From contig OX345643.1 in NCBI GenBank assembly GCA_947044365.1, positions 5,582,501-5,646,500 of the forward strand: a stretch of DNA of 64,000 nucleotides. Reading direction: 5' to 3'. The notes under the pieces were generated by a model that was not told the DNA's origin, searched no databases, and saw only the letters and a list, made by a program, of their open reading frames with translations. The DNA comes from Petrosia ficiformis. Its lineage: Eukaryota > Porifera > Demospongiae > Haplosclerida > Petrosiidae. The stretch's first letter is position 1, and each line of letters opens with the position of its first letter. Below, piece by piece: positions 36,001 to 47,477 of the stretch. The position numbers and the translations under genes are program-made.

Positions 36001-39000
36001 TAACTAATAATTCATTAGTATAAACAGATCCAAGCGTTCATTCCAGAGACATTCTATAAAATAAAGGTCTCCCACCAGATGGAAGACTCACGAGTAGAAT
36101 TCAATTGGAAAAGGTTTGCTTTAGCACTGATTAGACTGGTTTAGAGTTTACAGGGTTTTAGCCAAAGTGGAGTGACCTCCCCTCCTTTCGTTGTCTCAAT
36201 TCCTTTGATGTGGTCATAGAAATGCAATTAGGCCTTTGATGTGGTCATGCTTTTGACATTGCTACCCTCCTTTCTCTGAGCTCTGGCTAAAACCTTGGTT
36301 AAGGATTTTAATAATGGCACTAACCTTAAACCATAAACCATAAACTCTAATTCTTCAAATCTTTCTTAGAGTCAGGTTATTCAATCACACTTGTTGTCTG
36401 GTACTGTATCAAATATGTATGGGGGTAAGTATATATACATGGATTATAAGTTGTATATCCATTTGTATTTTATTTCTCTCACAGAATCCCCTTGCTCGTG
36501 TGGTAAATATTCAGAGTAGACCTCGTAGCAAGTGGAGACCACTGCCTTTAGACACAGTGGTAAGAAGCTTACTACTTGTACAACTTTGTAACCATAGTAA
36601 CTATTAAATGGGATTAACTACTACTATTAACTTGCTACCTGTTATATAGAGTGGTATCAGTGTATATGGATTCAAGAATCATAACCATAGCAACTAGTAA
36701 ATGCTTGCCATCTGTTAGATATGCACTGTATAGTGGTATCTGTCTATACAGTATCATAACCATAGCAACTAGTAAATGCTTGCTATCTATTAGATATGCA
36801 CTGTATAGTGGTATCTGTCTATACAGTATCATAACCATAGCAACTAGTAAATGCTTGCCATCTGTTAGATATGCACTGTATAGTGGTATCTGTTTATACA
36901 GTATCATAACCATAGCAACTAGTAAATGCTTGCTATCTGTTAGATATGCACTGTATAGTGGTATCTGTCTATACAGTATCATAACCATAGGAACTAGTAA
37001 ATGCTTGCCATCTATTAGATATGCACTGTATAGTGGTATCTGTCTATACAGTATCATAACCATAGCAACTAGTAAATGCTTGCCATCTATTAGATATGCA
37101 CTGTATAGTGGTATCTGTCTATACAGTATCATAACCATAGCAACTAGTAAATGGGCCATTTCATTGCCAATTACGTCAGCATACATTTTGAATCTCATCA
37201 GTTAATTACATTTTTGTTCATTTGTGAAGGAAATGGAGAAATTGGCATCTAGAAAACTAAGAATTAGTGCCAAAGAGACAATGAGAATAGCAGAGAAATT
37301 GTACACACAGGGGTAAGATAATTAATCTGAAAGTAATGGCATACTCTTCTCACTTCCTCCAGATTTATCAGCTACCCAAGAACAGAGACCAATATATTTC
37401 CTCCCTCTTTTGATCTTGGTGCCATTGTTAATGAACAAACAAGAGATCCTAATTGGGGAGGTTAGAATGAATGCAATGTATATACCGAATTTGAGAATCA
37501 CAAACGAATAAATGTGACCAAAATACCATCACCAAATATACAAAAGGTGATACCATTTTTCTACAAATCGAATATTCTGGTATAGAAAGCTAACAAAATT
37601 TGGTATCTGAGAAGCTTAATGATACAACTCTTCCTGGATTTCAAAATTTGTTAACTTTGTGTATATAAAAGAGCAAGGGATTAAAAGCTAGCATTTTGAT
37701 TGTGAAAAAAGGCCCTCCTTGCAAAAATAATCTAGCTACATATAACCAGTAATTCAGGGATGTCTGTGTGGCTATAAGTTTATGAGTAACAGCAGCCTAA
37801 ACTTAACATACACACTTAAAATCTGTCTTTATATTTGAATCTAATATTATAATTGTAACCTACTGAATACTAATATTTTTTAATATTTTGTTAAATGTCC
37901 AGGGTTTGCTTCACAAATTTTAGTAGATGGACCTAATCCAAGACAAGGGAACAAAACAGACAATGCCCATCCTCCCATTCATCCTACCAGATATAATAAT
38001 AACCTGCAGGTCATGCATAATTATGCATGTATAATTATATTAGCTATGTAGTATGTACATTTTGTTTAGTTTACTAAAGGTCGTTCATGTTCATCTTGTC
38101 TTTTTCATATTATTATCTTTTTTTTATGTATATAAAATTTCAGTTCACCACTCCATTATTGAGTTATAGTACATGTATAATCATTTATTAACCATATGAC
38201 ATTAAAATATACATTATAGTACATATAAAGTCATCACATCCTAATTTTGAGGTCATTGTGAATGTGAACAGACTTTATGTATACCATGTGTATTGTCTGA
38301 AGACTCTATATGTGTAGCTCTTCCAATTTTGAAATTTTGAAATCCTCTTTTTCTCAGGGAACAGAAAGACAGATTTATGAGTTTGTTGTACGTCACTTTT
38401 TAGCTTGTTGTTCTAAGGTTTGGATATATATGCATAATATAGGTGTTTATGTGTCAATTATTATCAAACAGAATGCCGAAGGACAAGAAACTACCGTGGA
38501 GATTGACATTGCTGGAGAAAAGGTATTTATCTACAAACATTTCCACATTGTCCTTGTGTAATATAATATTAACGAGTCATTAGTACTGTATTTACTAAAA
38601 GGTGATAGGTAGTAAATTATTGTAAACTCTAGGAATTGTAAAGATTATATTGAAGTTTATCCATTATAGAGAAACATTATAAATATTTATTGTTGTATTG
38701 TATTTGTCACCATTATATAGTTTACAGCTCAAGGACTTGTCATCACTGCTAGAAACTATCTTGATGTTTATCCCTATGATAAATGGTCAGCCAAGGTACT
38801 CAATTAATATCCAATACTTGTATTAGTTGTCATAGTAACTATTTATTTCACTATAGACCATTCCGTTCTATCAACTACATTCTAGCTTTCAACCATCTTC
38901 CATTGAAGTTAGTAGTTATAATAGAAAGTAGTGTTTTACTTTGTTGTGCGATAATTCATATTTGTTACTATATATAGAAATTGCATGATTTTGGTTTGAT

Positions 39001-40853
39001 CTAAAGATTTATAGAAGCTCTTTATATCATTGTTTTAGATGGTGGATGGTGAAACTACTCCTCCACCACTTTTACAAGAGGCCGATCTAATTGCATTAAT
39101 GGAGAAACATGGAATAGGTAACCTGCTAGAGGATATCTGGTAATCATTCTAGTTGCTTCAATAGGTACTGATGCTACACATGCTGAACATATAGAGACCA
39201 TTAAGACACGAAGATATGTTGGTGTACAAGATGATGGTAGTTTTATACCTGGAGAGCTAGGAATAGGTCTTGTAGAAGGTAGAAATAAGTGATGGTGGAA
39301 ATTAATTAACCAGTATTGTAGAAATTAATTAACCAGTGATGATAGAACTTAATTAACCAGTATTGTAGAAATTAATTAACCAGTAATGGTAGGTGTTGAG
39401 TTTGGATTTAGCTGTGGTTGTTATGATTTACATACATGTAACCATGGGTGTATATTGTAAACGCCATTCACATTCACTTTGATCTCAGTAAAATGTTCAT
39501 AACATTAGTTAGTAATGACTAACAATCTTTTTACCTGTACCATTACCTTCCCACACTTTTTGTACATATCTAATTTCACTCTTTATTGAGTTAATCGTCA
39601 TCACATCCTAATTTTGAGGTCGTTATGAATGGGAACTAACTTTACTTCTGCATTAATATATAATAATTAATTATACAGCTCATGCTCTTGTAATAAGCTA
39701 TGATAGATCCAGTGGCGTGGAAACAACCAGTCATTCAGGACATAGGCCAATAATGTACTTAATATAATGAATGTCTGGTAAATTGAAACTGAAAGGACAC
39801 GGAGAGCAGGATCAGACTGATGAAAATACATGTAGATCAAAATGTCTGGCAGTCTTTCAATATTTCCACATACCTGCATAGATGATACATCATTGTGCAT
39901 GTTATTAAGCATACCAGATACAAATATGTATATTATTAGGTTATGATGAAATGGGATATGAACTTTCCAAACCAAAACTACGATCTGAACTGGAATCAGA
40001 CCTGAAAAGGTATATACATCATTACATCAAATTTACCACAATATTAACATATTTAATATTAATCTCGATTTTGAGATTTTAATTTTTTGATCCAGAATTT
40101 GTCTAGGGAATCGAGCTAAGCAAGGTAAAATAATTATGACGATGAACTGAATTTACACATCATATATAAATAATAATACCTACACTGTGATTTTCATAGA
40201 TGTAATAGATGAAACACTGCAGAAGTACAAGACTGTATTTTTACAAGCCAAACAACAGGTAACTTCGCCATAAAAAGTTTCCATGTTTCAATTTCAAAAT
40301 ATCTAATATATTTATATGTACATGTATTTACTAGGCACAAAAACTTGATCATGCTCTTGCCAAATATTTTGGTCCGCCACAACAAGTGACTGAAGAAACA
40401 AGTATGATTTAATGTCTAGTTTCTTTCTGTCCTATATATTTGTCTGTCTTTGTCTGTTTCTCTCTCTCTGTCTCTCTCTCTGATGTTCTTCTCTTCATTC
40501 CTCTTTCCCCTCTCTATATTCCAGTGGAGCCATCTATCTTGAGTGAGATTGTACGCAAGTGTCCTTACTGTAGCAGAGCAGATCTTGTAGTGAAGAGAAA
40601 AAGAGATGGAGGGTCTGTATATAAATAAGTTACTATCCTTTCCTTGTGCTTTTCCTATTAACCATGCATACATTCCGGGTTGTGCTAAAATCACTTAGTG
40701 GTCAAACAGTGATCTCCAAGATTTAGTTCAGCTACTATGAACTTCTTCCTATACCAGTAACACTGTAAGCACATGGTGGGTGAGTGGTGGTCTTTAAAAA
40801 AAAGCTCAGATCCAATCATTAAAGACAATATGGGCAGAACTCTGAATGTACTA

Positions 40854-40907
<54 letters not shown>

Positions 40908-42744
40908 TTTGTCTTTTCTATTAGGTTTATGTTGAGTTGTTTAGGTTTTCCTGATTGTAAAGCTGTACAACATTTCCCTCAGTCTATCATTGATGCTAAA
41001 CCAGATTCGAGTTTCTGTACTAATGTATGTACTTAATTATTAATATACAATACCCATCATGTATTCCATTCTCAGTGTCAACCTCGTCCTGTTCACCAAC
41101 TGAAATTAAAATTCAGACCAGGATCAGTACCTCCATATCTTGGAATTGAATATGTTGGATGTACTACTTGTGATGACACACTCATTAATATGGTTGGGTT
41201 TAGACCAATCAAACTGAGTACTACCACTTCAGGTGAATATACTGAGCTGTATTACATGTATATATCAACAGAAGATATTTCACCTACCTCATTTTGATAG
41301 GTTCTGGTTCTTCTCAAAGTACACGTGGAAGAGGTGGAAGGGGAAGGGGAAGAGGAGGAGGAGGAGGAGGAGGAGGAGGAAATTGGAGGCCACCTGGACC
41401 TCCTCCTGGTCCTTCTTCTTCAGTAAGTAGAGGAAGAGGCAGTCCCTATACATCAAACTCACCTTCCTGGGGAAGAGGCCACGGAACATACAACAGGTCC
41501 CAAGGGCAAGAAAGTCCATCTGCTTTTGGTTCTCCTGCTATGGGTATAGGTAGGATAAGTAGAGGTGAAGGTGGAGTGGTTTGTATGTGTGGAGAAGAAG
41601 CAGTACTCCTCACAGTCAGGAATGAACAGAGTGCAAACAAAGGTTGGTATAGAGCTATTGCATTAGTGCCTTAGATCAACATATAATTATATATTTCTTG
41701 TGCATCATGTGAATATATGGATTGGTAAACTATATACATGACTAACTGCAATAACAAAGATATTGCAAACCTTTCTTTTTCAAAAGGTCGGCAGTTTTAT
41801 AAATGTCCTAAAAGAGATGGAGATGGTAAATGCAGTTTCTTTCTTTGGGCAGACCAAGCATCAGATGGTGTCTCAAATCCTGGACCTTCATCTTCATTTT
41901 CAAACTATTCTTCCTATGGCTCACAAGGTACTAGGGGTCCCAAACACTATGAATTTTGTTAAAGCACTGTTATGAGTGCTGTGTATGGAAATTGTTTGCA
42001 TGAGGGTGGGCTGAGAGGCATTTACAGCATGAATCAAAGTTGAGTCCAATATTATGTCTTTAAGAATAGATACACTTGGAGTAATACTTCAAGTTGTTGA
42101 ATGAGACCCTTACATAATAAAGTCTATCTTGTAATATTATTAATTTATGATTGTAATCTCTGGATTTTGATTTTACAGATAGTTCTAGTAGACCTGGTTT
42201 CCTTCATACATCTCGAAGGTTGTTCAAAAGATAATTTGACGTTTCTGTTGTAATAATTGTTTTTGCTTTTATTCTCTCTGAAACAATGCTACACTCCCTA
42301 TAGGGGCACAAGAGGTGGTATGAGAGGAGGAAGAGGAGGAAATACCTGTCAATGTGGACTACCATCTGTGCAGTGAGATGAATAATTTTATGCATAATGA
42401 TATATAAAATAACGATTAATGTGTATAAATGTAGTATGGTTTTTATTGAATCAAATTTGGACTTTTTTTTTTTTAGGAAAACAGTGCGACAGGGAGCAAA
42501 TGAGGGAAGAAGATTCAACACATGCCCCAAACCTAGAACAGAACAATGTGGGTATTTTGAGTGGTCAGATGAACCCAGTAGAGGGAGAGGAGGAGGAGGA
42601 AACTGGAGAGGAAAAGGAAGAGCAAGAACATCATCTTTTGTTCATGGTGACGATGGTGCACCATCAGCAAAGAGGAGGGCACCTCCAACTTGTAGCATAT
42701 GTCGCATACCAGGACATACAAAGAGAACTTGTCCAAATACATGA
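30019..42744 (+). CDS. TOP3A: DNA topoisomerase III alpha
   Basis: Type IA topoisomerase that with a BLM-type helicase and RMI proteins resolves recombination intermediates. Thirty-one exons join in frame to 1013 residues: 30019-30111, 30218-30277, 30886-30959, 31339-31523, 31678-31729, 35615-35706, 35847-35968, 36028-36113, 36370-36424, 36485-36559, 37230-37312, 37363-37460, 37903-38009, 38358-38417, 38472-38522, 38721-38795, 38857-38907, 39039-39117, 39165-39278, 39940-40009, 40096-40124, 40200-40258, 40335-40401, 40525-40612, 40925-41024, 41076-41232, 41301-41642, 41787-41927, 42179-42218, 42304-42372, 42477-42744. The Toprim motif T-D-G-D-R-E-G-E sits near residue 119. The catalytic tyrosine is about Y330 in I-S-Y-P-R-T-E-T, the alpha-type motif. 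Then come Cys-rich zinc motifs, an RG/Gly-rich segment, GRF fingers near 822 and 915, and a terminal CCHC knuckle (C-S-I-C-x4-G-H-x4-C). Human TOP3A is about 1000 residues. No mitochondrial presequence is visible before the chosen start. Confidence 0.96.
30489..30665. mobile_element. TTTAGTTA MITE-like element, degenerate copy in TOP3A intron
   Basis: Begins gtgttgttttagtaact and contains further TTTAGTTA and aactaaaatgg motifs of the family. The right end is unclear. It lies in the intron 30278-30885. Confidence 0.45.
31740..35600. repeat. About 3.9-kb satellite array filling a TOP3A intron
   Basis: The intron 31730-35614 is almost entirely tandem repeats. Each basic unit combines tatcctgaactagtatac, tactatctaatatactat and atgtgtccatcatattgt, with the alternative ttgttaactagtattct. 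Variant units recur in the same order: the form lacking tgtg (ataatgtccatc) is at about 32376, 32988, 34147 and 34759, spaced 612, 1159 and 612 bp. The block from 33475 reappears at 35245 (1770 bp apart). This is higher-order repeat structure. Open frames such as 33475-33819 and 35245-35643 are by-products of the repeat. Confidence 0.95.
36640..37155. repeat. 75-bp minisatellite, six to seven copies, in a TOP3A intron
   Basis: Exact 75-bp periodicity (for example ataaccatag at 36681 and 36756). Because 75 is a multiple of three, both strands stay open for about 185 codons. The position between TOP3A exons 36485-36559 and 37230-37312 and the strict periodicity show that these are not genes. 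Confidence 0.93.
38068..38272. mobile_element. MITE-like element with ggtcattgtgaatgtgaac termini
   Basis: Ends resemble inverted repeats (aaggtcgttcatgttcat / gaggtcattgtgaatgtgaac). The same termini occur at about 39463-39640 (another TOP3A intron), as a single end near 31540-31580, and at 46468-46722 in the TAB1-like gene. Noncoding. Boundaries approximate. Confidence 0.5.
39463..39640. mobile_element. MITE-like element, second copy in TOP3A intron
   Basis: Left end cattcacattcactttgatctc, right end gaggtcgttatgaatggga. It shares ctaacaatctttttacctgtacc, in reverse orientation, with the copy at 46468-46722. It lies in the intron 39279-39939. Open frames here are not coding. Confidence 0.5.
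40853..40903. repeat. (ATT)n microsatellite in TOP3A intron
   Basis: About 17 perfect ATT units just before the exon at 40925. Confidence 0.95.
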
Positions 42745-43246
42745 TATGATAGTAATTATAATTAGTATATTTATAATCATAAAAGTATGTTTATTTACTT
42801 CAAAACTACTTTTTGTAACCGTCATGCTAGATGTATGTATCTATAGCTAATATTAATTATAATTATAGTACTCTGGTACTCCCCTATATTCGAATGAAAG
42901 ATTTTAATGGTTGGTTCTCATTGGGTTCTCAAAATGTATAATTATATATTTGCAGATATATATACCAGTTGTTTACCTTTGTTGTCTACAGAAGAATTAC
43001 AATTATAGTTTTTATACTGAGGCCCTGCATGGACAAATACTGAAGAAATTAATATTCTTACCGAGAGATTTCAATCTCAAGCAAACCATTAAATTTTGAT
43101 GCATAATTAGATATAATATATATATATATATAATTATAATTACTGTTGTCTGAATTTGACAGACAGACAACGGTAATTATATATAGATAATATACTATAT
43201 AATTAATTATACATGAATTATTATAATTTAAATTTAATAGTTAGTA

Positions 43247-43824
43247 CTATTTATCTTGTGAATGAATATAAATTGGTTGAGACTGTTTTCTTCGTCTGAG
43301 TTGTGATTTCTTATCTTTACTTGCGGAAACAAAATTGGGTGCTACATTTATCTGAAAGTTTTTGAAATTTAAAGAGGTACCAAGATCTGTTAAACACAGC
43401 CTGTAATTAAAACTTACTGGTCTTGGATAAGGAATCTTGTAATGTAGAGCTGTGTGCAGAAAAGAATAGTATCTACTCGTCATCATAAACCTCATCCCTA
43501 GACTCACTTTGACATTGGACCCTATCATATATCTGTTAGCCCGGATTCACTTGAAATTAGACCCTATCATATCAAATCCATATATCCCCCCAGCTTTGAC
43601 ATTGGACCCTCTCATATCAAACCCATAATTATATCCTCCAAAACAATTTTTTTAAACTTTTGCTGCAATAAAGTCTAGGGACGAGACTTGTCTGCATTGC
43701 CACCAAATTTGCAAACTACTTGATTAATAATTTACCTATTTCTATTCTTGACGTTGCTTCATTTATACACATCTGTATCTCTTGTGCATCTGTTAACTGA
43801 AGGATTATATATCATATATTATAT

Positions 43825-43872
<48 letters not shown>

Positions 43873-44052
43873 CATTCAAGTAATTCATAATTTTATTGCC
43901 TGTTTGTTCTTCTGAAATAATCTTCTTGCCTCATCTTTTATGTAATTTCTCTCAGCATCTGTGTTTTGTTTGTCTAATGCTTGCCAACTGCGTGCTAGTC
44001 TGAATATCTGACGATACAGACGCAGTACTTGCTTTCTCATATACATCCTCAT
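43247..44052 (-). CDS. LYRM1: LYR motif-containing protein 1
   Basis: Four minus-strand exons: 43900-44052 (start 44050-44052), 43736-43796, 43418-43449 and 43247-43351 (stop 43247-43249), giving 116 residues; the human protein is 122. The L-Y-R motif lies at residues 12-14 inside V-L-R-L-Y-R-Q-I-F-R-L-A-R. Exon 2 gives L-T-D-A-Q-E...R-I-E-I, and exon 3 the family hallmark L-H-Y-K-I-P-Y-P-R-P. LYR proteins are small mitochondrial helical proteins that bind acyl-carrier protein and assist Fe-S or respiratory complex assembly; the exact role of LYRM1 is less clear. The first intron has an apparent GC donor (CAG|gcaata); alignment to the family supports this joint. It is head to head with the TAB1-like gene. 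A (TA)n run at 43816-43870 lies in intron 1. Confidence 0.9.
43816..43870. repeat. (TA)n microsatellite in LYRM1 intron 1
   Basis: About 55 bp of TA repeat between the first two exons. Confidence 0.9.
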
Positions 44053-44238
44053 AAAATGGGTGTGTCGATAATATCGACACGCCCATATTTTAATTTATAA
44101 TTAATTAATTAAAGGGGATCAGTGCAGAATTTTTGATACACCCACTAATGATAAGTAAGCTGTTTTGTACTGCAATTAATTATTTTATTACTTTATAAAT
44201 CTATTCTATTTCTTTTTGTAGAGTTCCATTAGAATTTA
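44053..44238. promoter_or_regulatory. Bidirectional promoter between LYRM1 and the TAB1-like gene
   Basis: Only 186 bp separate the two divergent start codons. At 44057-44085 lies a near-perfect palindrome (arms tgggtgtgtcgata and tatcgacacgccca, one mismatch, one-base centre). Each arm carries a G-rich/CACCC-like box and TCGATA. It starts five bases from the LYRM1 ATG, so it must act in the 5' UTR or core promoter. No TATA box is evident. Confidence 0.6.
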
Positions 44239-47200
44239 ATGGCTAAATCTATCCCTTTTACAAATACCGAGTGTGAGAGACCTAATTCTGAACAGACTAT
44301 GGGGAACATACAACTATGTGGGAGAAATCAAGATGGATCTAATCAAGATGAAAGTAGTTCAAAGTCTGACGATGCTTTGCTTGACGTATCTGATGCTCGT
44401 GGCTCTCCGCAACCTATGCCTCGTCCATTACATAGTGCTTCTACAATAGAAAATGCACGCTATTCTGTCAACCAGTCACCTAGACCTGATCATGCAAATG
44501 ATGACAGACATTTTGTTATTAATGAAGGAAGTCGGCTGCGTGTGTTTGCTGTTTTTGATGGTCACGATGGAAGCAAAGCATCAGAATTTGTTTGTGAATA
44601 CATGAAACAGTTTTTTGAAAACCAATTTCTGTCCGAAGTTGAATCGGGTAGATCAACAATTGATGATATTTTGAAGAATGTTTTTCTTAAAACAGAAAAA
44701 GCTTTTTTTAAGAGTATAGAAGCTTTCATTGAAGAGAAACGGACAATTCAAGCCACTATACCAGGAGTAAGTTATAAGTAAATAACACATTCATGATATT
44801 GAAGGTTTTATTTTAGGTGGCTAATACTCTGTTTATTATTCATAATTACACAACACTAAGTGATTACTGACATTTACTTAAGCATAGTTATACTATTCAA
44901 TAGCTAATTATGTTAATTTGTTAGAATACTTAGAAAAGTTTAACTTGTCCAACTCACTTTCTCAGATGCAGTCAATATATATGTCATAATTAACATAGTG
45001 ATTGAACCAGCATAGTGCATATGCACACATTTAAAACTGTGAATTTATAATGAGCTCGGTTTCAATTCGATGCGATTCTACTTTAAACTATTTGGTCTTG
45101 TCGGTAATTACTTGAGTATTGCAGTCAATAATAGAATAATTTACTGACGTTGATGCTCCGGGAATGACCTCATAAAATATGCAGTCATTTTTATGGCCCG
45201 TAGGGCCATCCCTATGATTGCTTTCCCACGGGTTCGAACTATATATATATATATATATATATGTTTGTGTCACTTGCGCGAGTATGCGTTGTATACGTAG
45301 TTAAGGAAGTTGCGTCATTCCCGGGGGCTCGGTCAATTAATGGGTGTGGCGCGTAAAAGAATGCGCGCTCGAGCTCTAGAAACCAGCAGAAAGAAAGCCA
45401 AGTAGCTTACGTAGAAACTGGAACTAATAGCTAGCTATTCTGCCTGAAATATATTCCTAAAGTTCTCCAATGTCCTTTGAAAGGTCAGGAAAGTAGATAA
45501 TCAAAATAATAACTATAATAAGCTGTTGTCTTTCATGCTTGATAAAGTCAGCCATGATTACTGAATGCTGGACACCACAAAGCAGTCATAGGTATACTTT
45601 TATCTACACCCACATTTGTAAAACAATCATTTCATAGTAAAATTCTCCTTGGTAGCCACCTTTCTCTCTCTAAAACAGTTAATAAACCACTGTTTTGCTC
45701 ATGCTGTACAGGAAATATATAGCACTCGGGGTGGGGGCTCGAATCAAGGCCTTGATTATAGTTATTATTTTGATTATCTACTTTCCTGACCTTTCAAAGG
45801 ACCTTGGAGAACTTTAGGAATATATTTCAGGCAGAATAGCTAGCTATTAGTTCCAGTTTCTACGTATCCCATAGGGATGTTTTTTCTCAATATATCTTGT
45901 TTATGTCAAATTTTGTTTCTAGGGACTAAGCTCATATGAGGCATACATGCTTTTTCCAACAAAAGTCTCCCGTCTTCAAGAACTAGAACCTGAAATATCT
46001 GGGGGTACCACTGCAGTAGTAGCAGTAATTATAGGGGATACTATTCATGTAGCTAATACTGGAGACGCCAGAGTAGTTCTAGTTCAAAAATTTTCAGACG
46101 GATCATTAGTTACCACACAGGTATTATAAATTATTTATTTAATTATAATCACTGATTAATAAGAATAGCATTAAAGAATCTGTGAATCTATTATGACTGA
46201 GCATTCTAAAATCTAACACAATATAGTTATCAGTGGATCACACAGTTGAGAATGAAGATGAGTTAATTAGATTACAGGCTTTAGGACTAGACCCAGAAGA
46301 TCTTAAGAAAACAGGACGACTGGGAAGTCAAGAGAATACCAGATGTATTGGAGACTATGGTATCAAGCAGGGATATAAGGATGTGGAAACTATAAGGTCA
46401 ACATTTTAGTTTAAGCTAGAGATGTATTTCATTTACCATGTGGTAATGCATAATGTATTGCTATAATATAGTCTGTTCACATTCACGATGACCTCAAAAT
46501 TAGGATATGATGACTTTATGTAATATAGTATAGTTTAATTTCATAAGGTTAATAATACATGATTGTTCTGTAACTCAATAATGGATTGACATTTGACACA
46601 CAAAAGAACGGGAAGGATAATTATATGAAAATGGTACAGGTAAAAAGATTGTTGGTCATTCCAAACTAAAGTTATGAACATTTTTTTGAGGTCATGGTGA
46701 ACGTGAATGACCTTTAGTTTTTCACTGAACTTCAGCTTCCTAACAGAACAAGTATTACTTGAACTCTTGAACTTTGAACCCTTGAACCCTCTGTTTGTTA
46801 TCTACATAAGTATTTCAATTACAAGTTTCTTAACAGTGTTAAATGAATGTATTTTTATCTGATATGCTTTATTCCACAGTCAAGCCATTGAACCGCCTGG
46901 AATTGCTATTCCCAGTATAACTGATTATAAAATTACAAAGACAGATACTTATCTTCTGCTAATGTCTGATGGTGTATACAAGAGTATAGAAAACATACAA
47001 GATCCTTCTTCTACTGCCAGTGATGCTATGAATTATCTAGTTGAGAAATTACAAATAGCAGAGGAGAAGACTCCGAGTAATTTTGCTGATGTTGCTTCAA
47101 TACTTTTAGATGACCTGAAAGAAACTCACGAGAAAACTTATCAAAACCATGCAAATATTGATCCTCGCTCTCCACTCGCTGTACAATGTCGGAAAAGAGA

Positions 47201-47240
47201 TGATATGACATTAATTGTGTATTGTTTTGCACACACTTAA
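44239..47240 (+). CDS. TAB1: TAB1-like PP2C-domain protein
   Basis: Four exons: 44239-44766, 45923-46120, 46227-46396 and 46880-47240, giving 418 residues. After a polar N-terminus of about 100 residues comes a PP2C fold matching TAB1, the TAK1 partner in inflammatory kinase signalling. Shared stretches are E-I-S-G-G-T-T-A-V-V-A-V, E-N-E-D-E-L-I-R-L, the Q-E-N-T-R-x-I-G-D-Y segment and D-D-M-T-L-I-V. Human TAB1 is a pseudophosphatase with altered metal ligands. This protein has D-G-H-D-G at 107-111, S-D-G at 328-330 and R-D-D-M-T at 405-409, so three metal-site aspartates are present. The R/E-D-A-H motif typical of active enzymes is not obvious upstream of D107. It stops about ten residues after the PP2C domain, so the C-terminal TAK1-binding segment of vertebrate TAB1 is absent. 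Intron 1 holds a 112-bp inverted-repeat element. Confidence 0.87.
45408..45866. mobile_element. Foldback-type element with 112-bp inverted repeats
   Basis: Left arm 45408-45519 and right arm 45755-45866 are inverted repeats of equal length starting tacgtagaaactggaact, with at most a few mismatches. The 235-bp centre shows no coding frame. It lies in intron 1 of the TAB1-like gene. No clear target-site duplication; the outer tacgta is itself palindromic. Confidence 0.8.
46468..46722. mobile_element. MITE-like element in TAB1-like intron 3
   Basis: Starts gtctgttcacattcacgatg and ends in the inverted form catggtgaacgtgaatgacc. It is related to the copies at 38068-38272 and 39463-39640 in TOP3A introns. 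Noncoding. Confidence 0.55.
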
Positions 47241-47477
47241 CACACACACACACACACATACACTACAATATACACATTTTTTGAAGTGTGTATTATGCAA
47301 AACAAGTGAAGAAATAAAACTTGTATTTGCTATACTGTTGATGCTAACTTGTTATTTAATAAAACAATACAGGTGTGGAATGTGGAGTCATTTTTGGAGG
47401 TGATAATTATACTCACATGATACATTTATATAAACTGTTGGTCATTCACCATATTGGGTAGTTAGAGAAGCCTGACA
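47241..47477. promoter_or_regulatory. Spacer between TAB1-like gene and beta-helix receptor 1
   Basis: Contains a (CA)n run at 47241-47260, then a block (tatactgttgatgctaac, caggtgtgga, actcacatgatacattt) that recurs 100-200 bp upstream of every beta-helix gene copy (about 51950-52020, 53410-53490, 58435-58515, 62697-62775). The recurring block ends close to the common start context gaagcctgacaATGGTTCTA. It is the likely promoter/5' UTR of the array genes. Confidence 0.55.

Noticed and set aside
36635..37205. 187- and 184-codon frames on opposite strands
   Set aside because: 75-bp minisatellite in a TOP3A intron; the period is a multiple of three, so both strands stay open.
40416..40694. 92-codon minus-strand frame rich in Arg/Glu/Asp
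   Set aside because: Complement of a TOP3A exon and a CT-rich polypyrimidine tract; low complexity.
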